64,000 nt of DNA from Puffinus mauretanicus. Lineage: Eukaryota > Chordata > Aves > Procellariiformes > Procellariidae. Position numbers and translations under genes: made by a program. The DNA is taken from the NCBI GenBank assembly GCA_023333565.1, contig JAJKFH010000948.1, positions 744,001-808,000 of the forward strand, in the 5' to 3' direction. Positions 1-12,380 of the stretch are shown here, one piece after another. The notes below the pieces were generated by a model that ran no database searches, was not told the DNA's origin, and saw only the letters and a program-made list of their open reading frames with translations. Each line of letters begins with the position of its first letter. The first letter of the stretch is position 1.

Positions 1-3000
1 TACGCAATTTCACAAAAATTATTTTTTAGAATCTTCTTTCCCCCTCAAGGTTCAAATGCTATTTTTTTAGGAAACCTTCTGCCCCATCCCTCTTGAGGCT
101 CACTCTCCAATTTCCTAACCTTGGTGTTAAATAATTAGTTTTGGAAGGCTGAGCAGAAAATAAAACTAAATTAATAGATGCATTTGAATGGTAGCTTTGT
201 GCAGTTCCTCTTCTGCAATTAGAAAATTGTCTCAAGTGCTGGTCTTCCAAAGGTAATTATGAGCAAAAGGTTGAGTTCTCTTTTTTAATGAGTTCTGCTT
301 GATGCTGAGAAGAAAATCTAGCCTGGTGCAGACTATATTCAATAGTGCTAATTAAACTGTTCCTCCCACTTATTATAAGTCAAATTAGTTTGATCCAATT
401 GAGAAACTAATGTTTTAGTAGGGCAGCTGTTTAAGCCTTAACAAAATACTTTCATGTCAGCTTAAATAAGGGGTTTTTATGAAGCAAGTACCAATCTCCA
501 CTGAGTGAAATGGAGCTTTTATTTATTTTTTTTTAATATTGTAAACAGGACTCTTGAGTAGCTTCTGCTAATTAAGATCCTGTTTCATAGAAGTATGATG
601 ATACCAATTATAATCCTAGGTGTGTGGCATTTTTTCCCATTTTTGCATGGAATTACTCTTTTTTTAATTTTATTAGAATGCAAATGAAAAAATCAAGCAT
701 TATTGCTGTTCTCTCATAACCCAGAAGCTTAAGTTGTTTTTATCTACTTACATGAAAGTAATAAAAACTTTACTATCAGAACTGCAGGAGATGGCTTATT
801 GAAGCAAGCATCACCCTGAAAGCTCTTTAGAATGTTAAGACCAGAAGTTAAAATGCTAGCAGGGTTAGATTTTTTTGAGGCAGTTAAACTGAGTAGTGTA
901 CCACTTACTGAATTTCACTGGTTTGATGGGACTATACAGCATGAAGCATAGTTCTGTTACTGTTATGGAAATATTATCAGTAAGTGGAGCGTTCCTATCA
1001 ATATCATGGGTAAAATTTGCCTTTATTGCTACTCAGAACTGCCCAGGCATATTGGATTTAGGTAGGGGTACTGCAACAATTTTTAAGGTACACCATCCTG
1101 TTCTGGATGTTCTGCTGAGGGAGGACATTCAATGCCTTTCCTGCTGAGGTTGTATGACTGTATATGCACGTTTAAAACTGGCTTGCCTCTGCCCAGCATC
1201 GCTGCAGAAAAACCCTCTGCTGTGGTAGAGGGGGGAATCTTACCCATGCCTGTTCACTTGTGGGGCTGACCCCTTGGGTGTGCTCGGCATTTGGGTACAG
1301 TTTGGGCCTCGTGGGGTGCCACTGGGGATCTCTGTCAATCCTCTTGGGGCCTGCACATGACCTCAGCTTCTGTTTGGCAAGAGCGGGATGTGGGCTGTTC
1401 TGTCCACCCATGAGCTCCAACCAGCCTGGACTTCAGGGTCAGTCAGCAGCCAAGAGAAGCTTTTGAAGATCCCTATGGCTTCTGAGTTCTGGACTTTGTG
1501 GTATGTCTGTGTTACAGCAGCTGCAGTTGGGCTGAACAAGTTTGAGGTAGCTAGAAGCTGCTTAGCTCAGGTACTGTCAACATTATAGCTGCAGCAGGAA
1601 AGCCACAAAGGAAACTGGTTAAAAACTCTACTCACCAGCCTGAGCGTGGCTCTTTCTTGCTGTGGCTGCACTGTCAGCAGTATCCAGGCTCTGTATTTTG
1701 AATTTGTCAAGAATGTCTACATGAGCTGCAATTCCAGTAGTGAATGCCAGACGTACCCATTACTCCTTGGAGGAGAAGTTAAGTGCCGTAGTGAATATAT
1801 GCTGAATAATAAAGAGCAGTAGAGTTCTGGAGTAAGGACAAACTAGCTACATTGGTGCTACCTGATACTATCTGTGGTTTTGATATCCATTTTAATTTTG
1901 GGTACGGGAGAGTGCAGTGCTGATGCTTGCCCTCAGCAGCTTTCTCGTAAACTCAAGGGTTGTGCCCATGGTAGAAAATACAATGGACCATAGCGTATTT
2001 ACACATCCACGACACACAGTCCTTGACCTGTCTTATCCTGCAGACTGTACTCAATCTCCCACTGTCTGGGAGATTACTAATTGCCAACTGTTGATGAAGT
2101 ATACATGTTAGCAGTTAAATGTTATTGGTGAGTGTAGGGTGGTATTTGAGCCCTTGCCCTACCCTTTTTTAATTTATTAATATAGGCATATGCAGTGAAT
2201 TCAGTATCTTTTTACTAGTTCTGAGTATTCTCTATGACTTCCCAGGATTTGACCCTGAGCCATTTTTGTATTTTATAATTCTGCTACGAATCGGCTTTTT
2301 TATCCCTGTGTGCTCTCAATACGTAGATAGATATACCATTGAACTCAGTAAGACCAAATGGCTGCAGCAGCAGTACTAAATAGCTCATTGCCTTTGTTAA
2401 AGACGAGAGGTTCAATTTTAGTGCAATGATTAAAAAAGAAAACTGTTTTGCTAAAGGAGATAAAGTGGATCCCACCAATTAATGCAGTTTACAGATAAAT
2501 TTCTATTTTTCTGTTATTTGAAATCCCTAACCAATAATAGGTAAAACTACTTATGCATTTGGCATAATACTGGAATATGCAGATATTAAATAATGTGCAT
2601 GGTAGGAGGCAGGCTTTTTAAAAGGCACTTTGCCAGGGCAGGCATCATATCCAGGGGTTTCCTTCGTAGTCAGGAAGGAGAAGCCAAATTCAGTGCTACG
2701 TGTTTATTACTTGGCAGTGGGAATGCAACACTGTGCCACACTTGTAGAGAAAAACGTGAGCAAAATTCAGTATCTCATTACTTTCTTACAGATTTAAATT
2801 AACCTTTTAAATTTGTAGTTTATTAATTCTTTAAGGTTTTTTTTTTTGGTGGAAGACTATTTTCTGTCTCATTTAAAAGAAGTAAAAAATACTTGCATGG
2901 GAGAGCTGCCAAAAAGTTGAGGGATAATGTTCATGATTCTTTTCTCTAGGCAAGTACTAGACACTTTTGGCACTCCTGTGTTGAAGGTGCCATGTTTATA

Positions 3001-3355
3001 AAACCAAAAAATTTTTAATACATCTAAGTGTATGGAAAGGGAATGGCATTTCACACTGTTTTCTGATGAAAGTCTAGACCACATTCTGCCTATGAAGAAT
3101 TGCCTTTCAGCGTTGATTTGTAATTCAGTAAATGCATGCAGTTCTAAATAGGTGTTGTACTGTCCTAAACCGTTAGCATTGTTTCTGCATGTAGGTAATG
3201 TAACGGGAGATCCTGCCATTTTGGACTTGTCCTTTCTCTAATGTGATTACATTTATCCAGGGCGCTTCATGAACAAAGGGCATATTTCATAACCCTTCTA
3301 AGCATTACTGTAAAAAAAAGTTACACTGGGCAGTGTCATTTATTTAACAGATTTT
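1..3355. other. Non-coding DNA, no gene recognised
   Basis: Mostly AT-rich unique-looking sequence with short homopolymers. A moderately GC-richer patch lies at about 1180-1480 and carries overlapping short frames on both strands, none with splice context or a recognisable product. I see no repeat family, RNA gene or exon signature here. Confidence 0.6.
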
Positions 3356-4610
3356 CACAGAATCATTAATATTTTGTTTGGAAGTGACCCATGGAGGGCA
3401 TCTAGTCCATCCTTCAGCTTGAAGCAGGACTGTTAGCAACTCTAGATCAAGTCAGCTGCAGTTTTGTCTAACCAATCTTGAAAACCTCTAAGGATGGAGA
3501 TTCCACCTATGTGAATAATGTATTCCAGTGCTAAACTATCTTCCTAGTGAAGAAATTTTTCCTAATGTCCATCAATCTTCCTAAGTGCAACTACTGCCTA
3601 TTGCCCCGTGTTTTGCCATTGACTGTATCTGATAAGAGCTTAGCTCCATTGTCATTGTAGCTACCTTTCAAGCAGCTGTGGGCTGTTATTAGACCAACCT
3701 TTAGATCATCCTCTTTGCCAGACTAAACAAGCCCAGCTGCCTCAACCTTTTCTAATGGGTTAAGTGCTGGCCATCTTTATAGCCTTCTACTGAACTCTCT
3801 TTAACTTCTCGGCATCCTTCATGAATTGCAGAGCCCCAAACTGAACACAGCTTTCCAGATACGGCCTCTTCAATGCAGTAACTCCCTTGACCTGTTGGCC
3901 ACACTTTTCTTAATGTAGCCCAATATTGGCTTGCCACCTTCACAGAGAGACTGCACCACAGCTCATATTCACATTGGCATCCACCATGGCCCCTGGTCCT
4001 TTCAGCAGGGCTGTGACTCAGGCAGCCAGTTTCCAGCTGTACTTGTGCATGAAGTTATTCTTCCCCAGGTGCAGAGCTTTGCAGTTCTCCTTACAGAGCT
4101 TCAGGAAAATCCTGTTGGCCTAGTTCACAAGTTTCTCAAGACTGCTGTGAATTAAAACTCCAGCACTCAGTCTGTCAATTTTCCCTCCATTTGGTACTGT
4201 CCTCACATTTTCTGGTAAGCGCATTCTTCCTCATCACCTCGGTTGCTGATGAAGACAAGGAACTATGTCAGACCCAGAAGCAACTCCGTGGTTCCCTTCT
4301 TGTGGTTGACTGCCAAATGGACTTCAAGCCATTGATTACTGTGAGCCCAGTGTCCAGCCAATTTTCAACCCATCTAACAGTCCACTCAGCCCATAGTTTC
4401 TCAGCTTCCAACTCAGTGTTGTGGGTGGTTGTGTCAAAAGCCTTATGAAAGCGGTGTATCATATCCACTGCTCTCCCCTGGTCCCTACAGCTAGTCATTT
4501 CATCATAGAAGACAATCAGGCTGGTCAAGCGTGATTTGCACCTGGTAAATCCCTGCTGACTATTCCTGATGAACTTCTTGCCCTTCATATTCTTGAAAAT
4601 CAATTCTCTT
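3356..4610 (-). mobile_element. CR1 LINE, 5'-truncated, minus orientation
   Basis: This is a degraded copy of a chicken-repeat-1 (CR1) non-LTR retrotransposon read from the minus strand. Its 3' end is at about 3356, where the motif is CACAGAATCATTAAT followed by TTTGGAAGTGACCCATGGAGGG-like CR1 tail sequence. The minus frame at 4268-4603 translates to reverse-transcriptase text, including FYDEMTS, GRAVDMI, HKAFDT and WTVRWVENWLD, which are hallmark CR1 ORF2 blocks. The region between 3360 and 4260 matches the C-terminal ORF2 and 3' part but is broken by stops. The copy stops abruptly at about 4610, as expected from incomplete target-primed reverse transcription. It is inactive, and the divergence suggests an old CR1 subfamily. 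Confidence 0.92.
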
Positions 4611-5849
4611 TTATCTTAATATGAGTTGGTGGAGAAAAGATGCATTCTCTTTGAGACAAAGGCACATAAAAGCAATGTTCTACTGGCAGCGGAAGAGGTG
4701 TTTCATCTCCAGAGGAGAGAAGCAGGCATAACCCGCTTTATTCATATAGATAACTTCTATTTTAATGAGGAAGAGACATAACTCCATAAATGCTAGAGAT
4801 TAGTCTTTGTTTAGCTAAGGTAAGATTTTTCCAGGAATATAGTGACACCTTAGGAAACTTATCTACTTTGGAAGAGTCCTAGAAGTATGATAAAGTCTAT
4901 ATTTGTAATTCACTTAGGAAACATTATATTACGTGGTAGATCCAGAAGAATTATCTAAATTATAATTATAGCCCCTGAGTTATGAAAATGAATAAGTAAA
5001 TCTCCAGATCCTTAATAAAAACAATGATAACTTTCTCTATTTTGGATAAAATATTGACTAGAGATTGTGAAATTAAAAGTTAATCAATTCCTAAGTAAAT
5101 CATTGGGCACTTGAGATAAGAAAGTGTAATCCCTTTTGAGGGAGAAATATACTGTCTGAATATCTAGCAAGATATAATTTTATTCTTTAGTATATTTAAA
5201 ATTCACCTTCCCAAATAACTTTAGGGAAACTCCTTAGTGCCGCCTCCATACTGTTTAATTGATTACTTTCTCACTTTCTCCTATGTTAAGGTGGACAGAA
5301 ACTATCATTCAGAATGTATGAATACAACTGCATAAATGCATACCAAGTCCTAGGTAACGTTTCAATTTCAACAAAGTCCTGACCTACTGCGCTACTACAG
5401 CATTTGACAATTCCAACTTAGAGGTCCATATCACTATTTTTGATTGCTCTATGAAGGATTTGGTTCTTAACTTCAGCTACGTATGTTGCAGTTAGGTTTA
5501 AATGAGTCAAAAGAAAGTAAGCCCCCAAAAGTTTGCTTGGATGCTTTAAATCAGAACTTGGAGAGACCAGATCCATCCTGTTTTCCTAGGAAATATCTGT
5601 CTTTGCTTCAGTCATCTTCTGCCAGACTTGCACAGTCCTGGGACTTCACCAAGTTTGTGCTAGGAGTACTTAGTATATTTTTTTCTACTCTTCAGAGGAG
5701 AAGAGAAGACGGATTGGTTTCTGCATTGGTATTTGCAGGTGAGGAGGTCATTGGATGCTGTGGCTTTTTTTTAAAAAAAAAGAATTTCCAGAGAGGAGAG
5801 AATTTTTCTTTAATAGCAGAGTGAGTGAAAAATTTCTCTGCATATGATG
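4611..5849. other. Non-coding DNA between CR1 copies
   Basis: AT-rich sequence with no recognised repeat. A 113-codon frame at 5483-5824 (+) has no splice context or recognisable motif. It ends in an oligo-A run and is most likely chance. Confidence 0.55.
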
Positions 5850-5955
5850 CTTTTCCTGGGCAACCTATTCTAGCTGAACCAACTTGAGCAGGAGGATTGG
5901 ACTAGACATCTTTAGAGGTCCCTTCCAATCTCAACACTTTTGTGATTGTGTGATT
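5850..5955 (+). mobile_element. CR1 LINE 3' tail fragment, plus orientation
   Basis: The segment carries the CR1 3' terminal text: GGGCAACCTATTCTAGCTGA, then GGATTGGACTAGACATCTTT, then GGTCCCTTCCAATCTCAACA, ending in a decayed ATTGTGTGATT repeat. Only about 105 bp remain, so it is a heavily 5'-truncated insertion. Its 3' end faces the 3' end of the next CR1, which begins about 155 bp downstream on the other strand. Confidence 0.85.
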
Positions 5956-6109
5956 CAGCTGTGATTTCCAATTTTGACTGGTCAAGGGGATATATGATGT
6001 AGCATATTCTGGAAAAGAATTGTAGGAAGAATTGTCTCATGACAGTACTTGCAAGAAGTCCAAAACCTTGATGTAGAGAAATTTGTCCTATACTAGACAG
6101 TCAATATAA

Positions 6110-7860
6110 TCATAGCATCATAGGATAGTACAGTTTGGAAGGGACCTGAACAGGTTTTTAGTCCAACGTCCTGTTCAAAGTAGGGTCAGCTATGAGATCA
6201 AACTATATTACTCAGGGCTTTATCCACTTCTATCTTGAAAATCTTCAAGGAAGGAGACTGCACAACCCCTTTGAGTAACTTGTTCCAACGCTTGACTCTC
6301 CTCGTGGTGAAAAAATTTTCCCTTTAGCCAGTCTCAATCTCTCATTTCAACTCATGCTTGCTGTTTCTCTTCTTCCCACCATGCATCTCTATGAAGAATC
6401 TGGCTCCATCATTTTTGTGACCTCCATGTAGATATTAGAAGGCTGCAACTAGGTTCCTCTGAAGCCGCCTTGTCTCCAGGCTGAACAAGCCCAATTAGCT
6501 CAGCCTGTACTAATAGGGCAAATGCTTCATACCCCTGTCTTGGTAGCCCTCCTGATCTTGCTGATCTTGCTCCAGTTTATCCATGTCTGTCTTGTATTGA
6601 GGGGGCAAAACTGGATGCAGTATTTGAGATATGGTCTTGCAAGTGCTTTTACCTACTGGCTATGCTCCTGATGACAATACAGCCTAGGATACCGTGAGGT
6701 TTTTTTTTGCTGCCAGGGCATACTGCTGGCTGTCTAGCAGAGATCCTTTTCAGCAGAGCTGCTCCCCAGCCAGTCACTCCCCTGCCTGCCTTGTTGCAAG
6801 GACTTATTCCTTCCCAAATGCAGGAATTTGAATTTGTCCTTGTTGAAATTCATGAAGTTCCTGCTGGCCCATTCCTCCAGTCTGTCGAGGTCCCTTTTGA
6901 CAGAAGTCCTGCTCTTAAGCATATCAGCTGTTTCTCCTAATTGGTGTCATCTGCAAACTTTATAAGAGCGCATGCAACCACTTTCCTCCAGTTTATTGGT
7001 AGATATATCAGAAAGGACAGGTCCCAGGATAGACCTCTGTGGTACTCCACTTGTTACTAGCCTCCAGATACAGTATGATGGGCTATCTACTATTTTATGA
7101 GCCTGATCATCCAAGCAGTTTTTTCCTAATTGCTTACCAATCCAGATCATAACATCATAACTTACATACAAGAATATTGTGAGAGACAGAGTCAAGAATA
7201 TTTCTAAAGTTGAAGATAAATGACATCCACTGTTCTTTCTTCATCCACAAATCTAGTAATTTTATCCTAGACGACAATCTACGCTTGGTAAATCTGTGCT
7301 GACTGTTCCCAGTCACCTTATCTATTTCATGCACTCAGCAACATGCTTGAAGAATATTTGCTCTGTGATTTTTTTCCAGCAATCAAAGTGAGACGTGGAG
7401 TTCCCTGGGTTTGCCTTTTGGCTTTTTCTGAAGATGAACATTTGCCCTTCTCCAGTCATGGGGGACCACTTGATCTCCATGAGCTTTCAAAGATAATAGA
7501 GAGCAGCCTTGCAAGGATGTTGGCCAGCTCTCTCCGCATTCTTGGATACAGCCTGCTGGATCCCATGGATTTGTGTGGGTTAAATTCTCTCAAGTAATCC
7601 CTAACTGAGTCCTCATGCAGAGCTGGTAGATCTCCATGACCCCTTTCACTAATCACAGTATTAGGTATGGGAGACCATGGTGAAGACCGAGGCAAAGACG
7701 ACATTGAATACCTTGGCCTTATCTGTGTCTGCTGTTGCTAAATCACCCACCTCATTCAGCAGCCTGTATATTCCTTGTTCAGCCTTATAGGTGTTTTTCG
7801 ACTTCTAGTCTCCAATGAGACATTGCCTTTCAGTGAAGCCACTGTAAATCCATGTACTAC
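6110..7860 (-). mobile_element. CR1 LINE with recognisable ORF2 reverse transcriptase, minus orientation
   Basis: This is the most complete CR1 in the window, about 1.75 kb, lying on the minus strand with its 3' end at 6110 (TCATAGCATCATAGGA). The minus frames recover ORF2 in pieces. 7456-7704 gives the start of the reverse transcriptase (LREFNPHKSMG, RRELANILARLLSIIFE). 6947-7195 gives VTSGVPQRSILGPVLSD. 6734-6922 gives RDLDRLEEWASRNFMNFNKD and LHLGRN. The catalytic FADD box can be read intact at 6946-6957 (-), though it sits between frameshifts. The endonuclease domain and ORF1 are missing through 5' truncation. The upper boundary at about 7860 is approximate, since similarity fades from about 7815. 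It is a dead copy because of several stops and frameshifts. Confidence 0.93.
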
Positions 7861-7975
7861 TTCTACTGAAAAACAAGTAAATGTGAAGACCTTTAACTAG
7901 GTGTTACAGAGTTTACAAGTAGCAGGTAAAATTTTATTAACTGACTGTGAAACTTGGAAGATTTAAACCAAAAAC

Positions 7976-8350
7976 TGTCATGTGCTCCTGTTTGCAGCTC
8001 TTGCTGATGGTGTTGTGCAAGTTGTGATGGCCCTAGGGGTGCCACCAGCCTTGACTGTCCCTGCCCAGCCCTGCCCCAGTGATGCCACAGCAGGGCCGGC
8101 CTCCACCTCACCTCAGCCCTCTGCCCTGCCCAGCCATGGGTCCCACTGAGACGGGCCCACATCTTGGCCCGTCTTCTGCCCATCCCCATCCCCATGGAGG
8201 TGCCCAGTGCCCAGGGTTGGGGGTTCCCCTGTGCCTCCCCAGCTGCGCTGCTCCTGGATGGGACGGTGGGACAGGCCCTGACTGCAGGGCTCTGCTGGCT
8301 CCCTACCCCTTGGGGAGCTACTGGCTGTTGCTGCTCCCTGACACAACTCG
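7976..8350. other. GC-rich island of unknown origin
   Basis: A sharp-edged GC-rich block sits in AT-rich DNA directly upstream (in element orientation) of the truncated CR1. It is rich in CCCTGCCC, CCAGCCC and (CCCCAT)n words, with frames open on both strands (minus 7893-8402, plus 8079-8396) simply because stop codons are rare at this composition. The edges carry weak mirror words (TGTCA at about 7977, TGACA at about 8339) but I find no flanking duplication, so an LTR is not supported. It could be an old regulatory or CpG-decayed island, or an unrecognised repeat. Confidence 0.4.
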
Positions 8351-10154
8351 TCTTTCCAGTAAGGTCTTTTGGAGATCTTCTATTATTTTTCTCTAAAAGC
8401 AACCAATACCAACTTTTCTGAAAAAATTTTCTTCACTCATGACATGAGGGCAAATTTAAATGTTCAGTATTAAACAGTAATTGGTCAAGTGTTTCACATA
8501 GGATTTTAATATATTACCCCAGAATACTCTGGTGTGTACTTCTAAATGCATTTGTTCTGCATATTAATCATATCTATAAATTCTGATGCAGGAAAATAGG
8601 GGACATTACTAACGTTAATCAGGGACAGAGGACCGGTATGACAAGGACACAATGACAGAAGAGTGGTAATGAGCCACTAGGTTTAATTATCTGGGTTTTT
8701 AATTTAAGAAGTGATGCAATACTCATTTCTATATTGACATCTTTTTTTTTTTTTTTCTAAAATGCTCTGGAGAAATGAGAAATAGCAAGAATGCATGGAT
8801 GAGGGGAAATTGGATATCTTAAGAAGCAAAAAAAGAGATTGTTGATAACGTTCAAGCTTTAATGTGTTAAAATTCAAAGCGGCAAAGATTTCAAATGCAC
8901 TTTCCTCTGCATATAGCCTAATACATTGCAATGTGTAAGATTACGGTTTCCCACATCAGGACATATTGATTTAAAAAAAATGGGGGAAAAAAAACCCTTT
9001 TCTTTTCAGAATTAGTAATCTGAAACTTTGTATGAGCTGGATATTTTTCTTGTACTTCAAATGGTGCTCCTTATCTGTATTTGTATTGCAGGTTTCCTGG
9101 ACAACCCTTACAAGCTTTGCAGTGTATAAAGAGAGTACGTTTCTTTCCTATGTTCTATTGTGCACAATACACATAAGGCAGATCGAGTATCATGCCATTT
9201 CAGTTACTCTTAATTTCATCATGAGACTTTTTTTTGCGGATAATGGTCTCAATTGTCTATCCTCTTGCTGCTTTTCTCTTCAGAACTTTTTGAACTTATT
9301 GCCGGGTTCTGCATCTTCTGTCTCAACAGAGTATCCTGAGGATGCTGCTGAAGATTACCTCCTGGTTTTGTTTGACAGCCACTTTCCGACCCACTGCCCG
9401 AGCAACATATTAGCTGTTTGTGTTGTCTATGGGATCTACTGCATTTTGTGTTGCTGCTTCTCAGTTAAGCCTTGTGCCGGGAAGGGGATGGAATCCAAAC
9501 CCAGAAGAACTGGCTGAAAAAGGTCAAGGTAATGCCTTCAGATCTTAGACCTCGCTCTCGACTCATTCACCTTCTTTGATGATGCCACATGTTTTGCAGT
9601 GCTAACTACAGTTCTTGTACTCTAAACCAAGGACCTTTGCTTAACAAGTTGGTTATCATATTGCCTTTTTTGCACTAATCTAGCTAATACTGAGACGTCT
9701 CAACCTCTGGTAGTAATGATGAAGGCAGATAGACTGCATAGCCTGGGCTTTTGACTTTGGAAGTGCTTGTGGCCCCTGTGCTATGACCACTATGCACCAC
9801 TCATGCCTTTCTCATGGCAGTGCTTACAGGAGATAGAATAAGGACAAGCTTTAAAATGCTCTTGATAGAATATCTTCATTGCATCGTCCTTGAATGCCAA
9901 ACACTCCACACTCATCTTAGCTAGGCTGATGCATGCAGAAGGATTCAGATAACAGAAGGATTTTTCTCTTTCTGGGCCTGTTAATTTGCAGCATTCAGTG
10001 ATGTGCTGCTCATAGAATAACTCTTCTGGTTGTGGGCCTGTTGCCCGCGTGCACAAATGGGTTCAGGGATGCATCTGAACTCTACTGATCTGCTTGAAAC
10101 AAAGGTTTTCTTCTCTCCTTCTCACCCTGCCCTGGGACTTGGCCTATCTGGCAC
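8351..10154. other. Non-coding DNA
   Basis: There is an oligo-T run at about 8741-8758. Two sizeable frames are present (9032-9517 plus, 161 codons; 9790-10056 minus, 88 codons), but neither has a recognisable domain, convincing splice sites or a polyadenylation context. Nothing else is recognised. Confidence 0.5.
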
Positions 10155-10159
10155 AGTGT
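10155..10159. repeat. Target-site duplication AGTGT (left) of solo LTR
   Basis: AGTGT directly precedes the LTR and is repeated exactly at 10709-10713 directly after it. A 5-bp duplication is typical of several endogenous-retrovirus classes, including the ERVL-like group. Confidence 0.85.
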
Positions 10160-10708
10160 TGTCATGGTTTAACCCCAGCCAGCAACTAAACCCCACGCAG
10201 CCACTTGCTCACACCCCTGCTCCGGTGGAATGGGGGAGAGAATCGGGAGGGCACAAGTAGGAAAACTTGCGGGTTGAGATAAAAACAGTTTAATAATTGA
10301 AATAAAACAAAGTAGAACAGTAATAATAACAATTATAACAACAACAATAATAGAATATACAAAGCAGGTGATGCACAACGCAACTGCTCACCACCCGCTG
10401 ACTGATGCTCCATGTGTCCCGAACTGCGAAAGCCCCCCCCGTGTAGTTTTTATACTGAGCATGATGTCACATGGTATGGAATACCCCAATGGCCAGCTGA
10501 GTCAACCGCCCTGGCTATGCTCCGCTCCAGCTTCCCCTGCACCTGGCAGAGCATGGGAGGCTGAAAAGTCCCCCATGCAAGCACCACCCAGCAACAACCA
10601 AAACATCAATTGGCCATCAACGCTCCTCTCATACCAAACGCAAAACACAGCACCCCGTCCCCAGCCATCAGAAAGAAAGTTAACTCTATCCCAGCTGAAA
10701 CCAGGACA
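10160..10708 (-). mobile_element. Solo LTR of an avian endogenous retrovirus, minus orientation
   Basis: A 549-bp element with TG...CA ends, flanked by AGTGT on both sides. Read on the minus strand it has the layout of an LTR. It starts TGTCCTGGTTTCAGC. A TATAAAA box (plus 10447-10453) lies in the middle, an ATTAAA polyadenylation-type hexamer (plus 10289-10294) lies downstream of the TATA box, and it ends GGGGTTAAACCATGACA. No internal gag, pol or env follows on either side, so this is a recombined solo LTR. An AAT/AAC-rich simple repeat (about 10318-10353) has grown in the R-U5 side. The family is the same as the element at 12381. Assigning it to an ERVL-type family rests on the 5-bp duplication and general resemblance. 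Confidence 0.9.
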
Positions 10709-10713
10709 AGTGT
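10709..10713. repeat. Target-site duplication AGTGT (right)
   Basis: Exact copy of 10155-10159, confirming the element boundaries. Confidence 0.85.
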
Positions 10714-12375
10714 GCCTGATTTTGTCCTCTGAAAATGAAAACAAAACAGAAAAAGCCCCACCAGTACCGAAATCTTCTTACGCAGCTTCAGAATAAGCCT
10801 TTCTACCTATAAGTAGGCTCTCGAAGAAGGATGAGCTGTTTCTCAAAGTCACAATGTCCCTGCAGTTCCTATTGATTTCAGTAGTATTTGTGGGTGCTCA
10901 GCAGTTCTCTTCTGCTTGCTGACTGTACATGCATGGGCTCAATCACGCTCAGCTGCATAATGAGACAAGCTATAGGGAAAAAAAATCCCAAAACCCTACT
11001 CTTACCTTCATTTCCTCTTTCAAATGCAGGTGATGAAAGGCCTGAATTAATTACTGGAGAAGCTGCAGAACACCCAAGAGCATGTCTTGATTCATTTTAG
11101 AACAATTAGATGTAGCACAACTCATGGAGAATGACACTGAAGCGGCAACTCTTAGGTAGCTAATATTAATTTTTCACTAGACACTCAAAATTATGCACAT
11201 TTGTGTTGTCTTTCTTCACTGTATGCAATGCAGTGGATCAGAGCCAGACTTCAATATGAGGATTGCAAAATTATCTCCAGTGCTTTTTCCTTTTTTATTC
11301 ATTAGTATCTGCCACTCTTAACAACAGTGCAACATTTTTCGAGAGTCTTCCTTCTTCCTCTTCCCCTGTGCGTGACATGGCTTCTGGGCTCCTTCCCTAC
11401 CCTTTATTGATTTAGATATTAAAATGATGACGTTCAGAAGCCTGATAACTTCCTCATTACTGGGGCAGAAGAAGTCATTGTGAATGTTTCTCTCTGCATA
11501 GTACTGTGAGGTGGGGTCTCTGCTCTCACTGTACTATCTATCCCTTTTGTAGCTTAGGTCTGAATAAAGATGTGCTTGAACATATGATGCACATGCATGA
11601 GCTATGCCTAAGAACCTCAGCCTATTCAAAAATACAAGTTGCTGAGTGCTTAGCATTTGGTGGTTTGGGGTTTTTTATGACAATAAAATAAACTGAGCAC
11701 AAGAAGTTTCTGAGGTGCCAGTCTGATTTCTGATGGAAGATTCCGGTCTCAGTGTTAACTGTCCTTGAACTACGGAGCAAAACTTTGGTGACAGAAGTAA
11801 TAAATATACTATGGGTGGCTAATGGATTAATTGATTAGGTGCTCATGGAACGAAGTTTCCTTCCTAAGGCCCTACAGCAGTGGCCATAGCTTTTCTCTAA
11901 ACAAGGTTTCTGCCAGTCCAAAATTGAAGGGATTTTCTTCAATTCTCTAAAATGGAGAATTGTTTACATTTTGTTCTTACACTATTCCTCTGAGTTTTAT
12001 CCTTTTCCTTATGTGTATGTTAATGTTCAAGGAAACCTATCTCCCTGCTTTGGATGTTTCCACCATTATCTGCACTTCTAATTTTCTGCAGTTCTAATTT
12101 TCTGTCTGTTACTAATTAATTTTCTTAATGGTTAGAGTTGCCTGGGAGCAGATGTTGTCTCCTGAAGCCTTTGTCAGACTTGTTGAATTTGATGAATGAC
12201 ACTGAGAGTCTGTTTTTTGCTTCCTGCTTCGCTGGACAGGTTCTCTGCTGTTTTCCACTCTCAGATAACTTTATCATTCTAGATGACTCTTCCCAGTCTA
12301 AAAGCTGGAATCTAGAGTCACATATGTCTGCCTGGACTCTGTATATGAAGTGAAATCTATTTATTGTGTTTATTT
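10714..12375. other. Non-coding DNA between the two solo LTRs
   Basis: About 1.66 kb with no retroviral internal sequence, so the two LTRs are separate insertions and not one provirus. A weak splice-acceptor-like site before 11030 opens a short frame ending TAG at 11100 (GDERPELITGEAAEHP), which I do not consider a supported exon. Confidence 0.55.
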
Positions 12376-12380
12376 TCTTA
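12376..12380. repeat. Target-site duplication TCTTA (left) of second solo LTR
   Basis: TCTTA precedes the LTR and is repeated exactly at 12991-12995. Confidence 0.85.

Noticed and set aside
7893..8402. 169-codon minus-strand frame
   Set aside because: It lies over the GC-rich island, where stops are rare on every frame. The translation is low-complexity (G, P, R, Q, A) and overlapping frames are equally open.
9032..9517. 161-codon plus-strand frame
   Set aside because: Hydrophobic, Cys- and Phe-rich translation of T-rich DNA with no domain, no supported splice sites and no 3' signal. A frame this long is not surprising in 64 kb.
9790..10056. Cys-rich 88-codon minus-strand frame
   Set aside because: The spaced cysteines suggested a zinc-binding domain, but they match no known pattern, and there is no splice or promoter context.
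10368..10796. 142-codon plus-strand frame
   Set aside because: It runs through the solo LTR in the antisense direction and is explained by the repeat.
11030..11100. Possible last exon after TTTCAAATGCAG
   Set aside because: The pyrimidine tract is weak and only about 23 codons follow before the stop. No recognisable sequence or polyA context.
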